Below are positions 32,759 through 34,268 of a stretch of DNA of 34,268 bases, one piece after another. How positions within the stretch are numbered: the stretch's first letter is position 1; every line of letters begins with the position of its first letter. The notes under the pieces are model-generated. The model was not told the origin of the DNA, did no database searches, and saw nothing but the letters and a program-made list of their open reading frames with translations. Location: the NCBI GenBank assembly GCA_021817065.1, contig JAKAWH010000025.1, positions 1 to 34,268 on the forward strand, given 5' to 3'. The DNA comes from Actinomycetes bacterium. GTDB taxonomy: Bacteria > Actinomycetota > Acidimicrobiia > Acidimicrobiales > JAKAVM01. The translations under genes were made by a program, and so were the position numbers.

Positions 32759-34240
32759 ATGTTTGATACTCTTTCTCCCGAGGCGGGGCCGGCAGGCCAT
32801 CCTGCATCCTCGCTCTCCGACGAGGATCTCCATCGGGAGATTCTCACCTTGGCCGGCCACATTGCCGCCGCCAAGTGCGCCTGGCTCGATCTGGTGGCCG
32901 AGATGGACAGAAGGGCGATGTACTACGAGTGGGGATGCAAATCGGCAGCCGACTGGCTGTCGGTGCGATGCGGCATCGGGCTGGGCACTGCTTTCGAATA
33001 CGTGCGGGTGGCCCGGGCCATGTCGGAGTTCCCCCTCATCCACGACGCCTTTGCGACCGGCGAGTTCTCCTATTCCAAGGTGAGGGCAGTGACCCGAGTG
33101 GCAACGCCTGCCAATGAGGAGACCCTGGTCGATTACGCTCGCTACGCAACGGGAGCCCAACTGGAGAAGATCGTGGGCGCCTTTCGGGGAGCCAGGGAGG
33201 CTGCCGATCCCGAACGCGTTGCCCGCCGGTTGGCCAGGCGTTACCTGCGCTTTCACTTCGATGCAGATGGATCTCTGGTGGGATCGTTCCGGCTTCCCCC
33301 CGAGACCGGAGCCACTTTGGTGGCCGCCATCGAAGCGGCACGAGCCGAGCTGGAAGCCGACGAGAGGGGAGGCAGTCCGGTCGAGCCCCAGGGAGAGCCA
33401 GCCGGGACCGGCGAGCCTTCCCCCGCTGGTGACACTGCCGGTCAAGAGTGCCCCGGTGGCTCCTTCGCTGGTGAGTCTTCCGCGGAAGAGTCGGACCCTG
33501 CCGATTCCCCTGCTGGTGACACTGCCCCTGCTGGTGACACTGCCCCTGCTGGTGACACTGCCGGGCAAGAGTGCCCCGGTGGCTCCTTCGGACCGATCGT
33601 CATTGCCGACGACCCCGAGCCTGCCTCCTGGAGGAACGCAGACGAGCCCCACGGTGCCAGAATGGTCGACGCCCTGGTGCATATGGCCGAGACGGCCGTC
33701 TCGAAGATGAGCCAAACCGGCTCGGTGATGCCAGCCCCCTCGATCATCGTCCACGTGGACGGGTCTTCGATCACCATCGACGACGGTCCCCACGTCGGAT
33801 TCGAGACCGCGCTGCGCCTGGCCTGCGATGGATCGGTGGCCACCCAGTGGATGGTCGATGGCCTGCCCGTCGACCTTGGACGCACGAAGAGAGTGGTGTC
33901 GCCCGCCCTGCGGCGCACCCTCCATGCACGCGATGGTGGCTGCGTCTTTCCCGGGTGCCACCGCAAACGCTTCACCCAGGCCCACCACCTCATCCACTGG
34001 GCCGACGGAGGACCCACCGATCTGGACAATCTGGCCACCTTCTGCTCCTGGCACCACCACCTGGTTCACGAGGGAGGTTTCACTGTAAGCCGGTGCGAGG
34101 ACGGCAAGCTCACTTTTTACAATGCCAAAGGCGAGGATATCTGTTGGCGGCACAGCTATCTACACACGCGCCGGCAACATTCCATGACCACGATTCGGCA
34201 GTGGTATTTGCCGACGGGAACCACTCGGTGTAGCCAGTAG
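32759..34240 (+). CDS. DUF222 domain HNH endonuclease-like protein (13E12 family)
   Basis: A 493-residue protein. The N-terminal DUF222 region spans about 15-200 (LVAEMDRRAMYYEWGCKSAADWLS, AFATGEFSYSKVRAVTRVATPANEETLVDYAR). An acidic Gly/Pro linker of about 75 residues follows with repeated PAGDTA. The C-terminal HNH domain has HARDGGCVFPGCHRKRFTQAHHLIHWADGGPTDLDNLATFCSWHHHLVH, with both Cys pairs and the catalytic His pair intact. Such genes are multi-copy in actinobacteria (13E12 repeats of mycobacteria) and their role is unclear; mobile or nuclease activity is suspected. The frame is complete and no flanking direct repeats were found inside the window. Confidence 0.9.
   Translation: MFDTLSPEAGPAGHPASSLSDEDLHREILTLAGHIAAAKCAWLDLVAEMDRRAMYYEWGCKSAADWLSVRCGIGLGTAFEYVRVARAMSEFPLIHDAFATGEFSYSKVRAVTRVATPANEETLVDYARYATGAQLEKIVGAFRGAREAADPERVARRLARRYLRFHFDADGSLVGSFRLPPETGATLVAAIEAARAELEADERGGSPVEPQGEPAGTGEPSPAGDTAGQECPGGSFAGESSAEESDPADSPAGDTAPAGDTAPAGDTAGQECPGGSFGPIVIADDPEPASWRNADEPHGARMVDALVHMAETAVSKMSQTGSVMPAPSIIVHVDGSSITIDDGPHVGFETALRLACDGSVATQWMVDGLPVDLGRTKRVVSPALRRTLHARDGGCVFPGCHRKRFTQAHHLIHWADGGPTDLDNLATFCSWHHHLVHEGGFTVSRCEDGKLTFYNAKGEDICWRHSYLHTRRQHSMTTIRQWYLPTGTTRCSQ
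33509..33562 (+). repeat. 18-bp in-frame tandem repeat in the HNH linker
   Basis: Three exact copies of CCTGCTGGTGACACTGCC encode PAGDTA repeats. A related segment of about 45 bp at 33423-33467 is repeated at 33545-33589 with two mismatches. The array keeps the frame, so copy number could vary without breaking the gene. Confidence 0.9.
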
Positions 34241-34268
34241 CAGCCGGCGTTCCGGCGGCGTCAAGGCC

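Noticed and set aside
32735-34153. 472-residue minus-strand ORF with GSVTSRGSVTSRG repeats
   Set aside because: It is antisense to the DUF222-HNH gene; the repeats are the reverse reading of the 18-bp linker array.
32759-34240. Complete mobile element carrying the HNH gene
   Set aside because: No terminal inverted repeats, target duplication, reverse transcriptase or intron structure is visible, and the right flank is cut by the window.

Overview
The window is a chromosomal segment of a high-GC, gene-dense bacterium. It is most likely an actinobacterium, possibly from an uncultured lineage such as Acidimicrobiia. That placement is inferred from family content: an F420-type luciferase-like oxidoreductase, a PAC2 protein, a FolP2-type dihydropteroate synthase homologue, a DUF222/13E12-type HNH protein, several acyl-CoA dehydrogenases and a FadD19-like ligase. 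No rRNA, tRNA, CRISPR array, insertion sequence, integrase or phage gene was recognised.

Layout, left to right. The 3' end of an Ala-rich CDS (2-181) is followed by glutamate dehydrogenase (-), divergent from an acyl-CoA dehydrogenase (+). Next come RNase HII and a GYD-domain protein (-), divergent from guaA and an HxpB-like phosphatase (+). An ABC exporter half-transporter and a thiolase (-) lie behind lepA (-). LepA is divergent from a lipoprotein-like membrane protein with a Pro-rich tail and from rpsT (+). holA, a folP2-like gene and a thioredoxin-TPR gene (-) are divergent from an ACAD10/11-like kinase, a PAC2 protein and an LLM oxidoreductase (+). A second acyl-CoA dehydrogenase (-) is divergent from a FadD19-like ligase and an ABC1/UbiB kinase (+). 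An ArsR regulator (-) is divergent from a GcvR-like ACT protein and def (+). Then follow a Tat-exported phosphoesterase, a nitronate monooxygenase-like/thioesterase/alcohol dehydrogenase/CMD-like series, a diguanylate cyclase overlapping an ECF sigma factor, a TetR regulator, a small internally repeated protein (-) and a DUF222-HNH protein (+).

Functionally, housekeeping genes (guaA, lepA, rpsT, holA, rnhB, def) are interleaved with acyl-CoA and lipid catabolism. The catabolic set is two acyl-CoA dehydrogenases, a thiolase, an acyl-CoA ligase, a thioesterase, a 4-hydroxyacyl-CoA-kinase-like protein, an F420-type oxidoreductase and a nitronate monooxygenase-like flavoprotein. The thiolase promoter carries a palindrome matching the published KstR consensus TNNAACNNGTTNNA. 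A second palindrome there has the core ACCGNNCGGT, and the same core recurs at the nitronate monooxygenase promoter. This suggests shared TetR-type control of part of the catabolic set.

The strongest structure beyond the genes is a promoter rule. Nine genes have TANNNT placed exactly 6 nt before the start codon, and six more have it at 7-9 nt, which implies widespread leaderless transcription. In two divergent pairs the opposing -10 boxes overlap. The most unusual gene module is the overlapping GGDEF/ECF-sigma pair, whose sigma factor carries a C-terminal extension of about 185 residues. Tandem repeats occur downstream of def, upstream of the HNH gene and inside the HNH linker. All names come from reading motifs; no database search was run.
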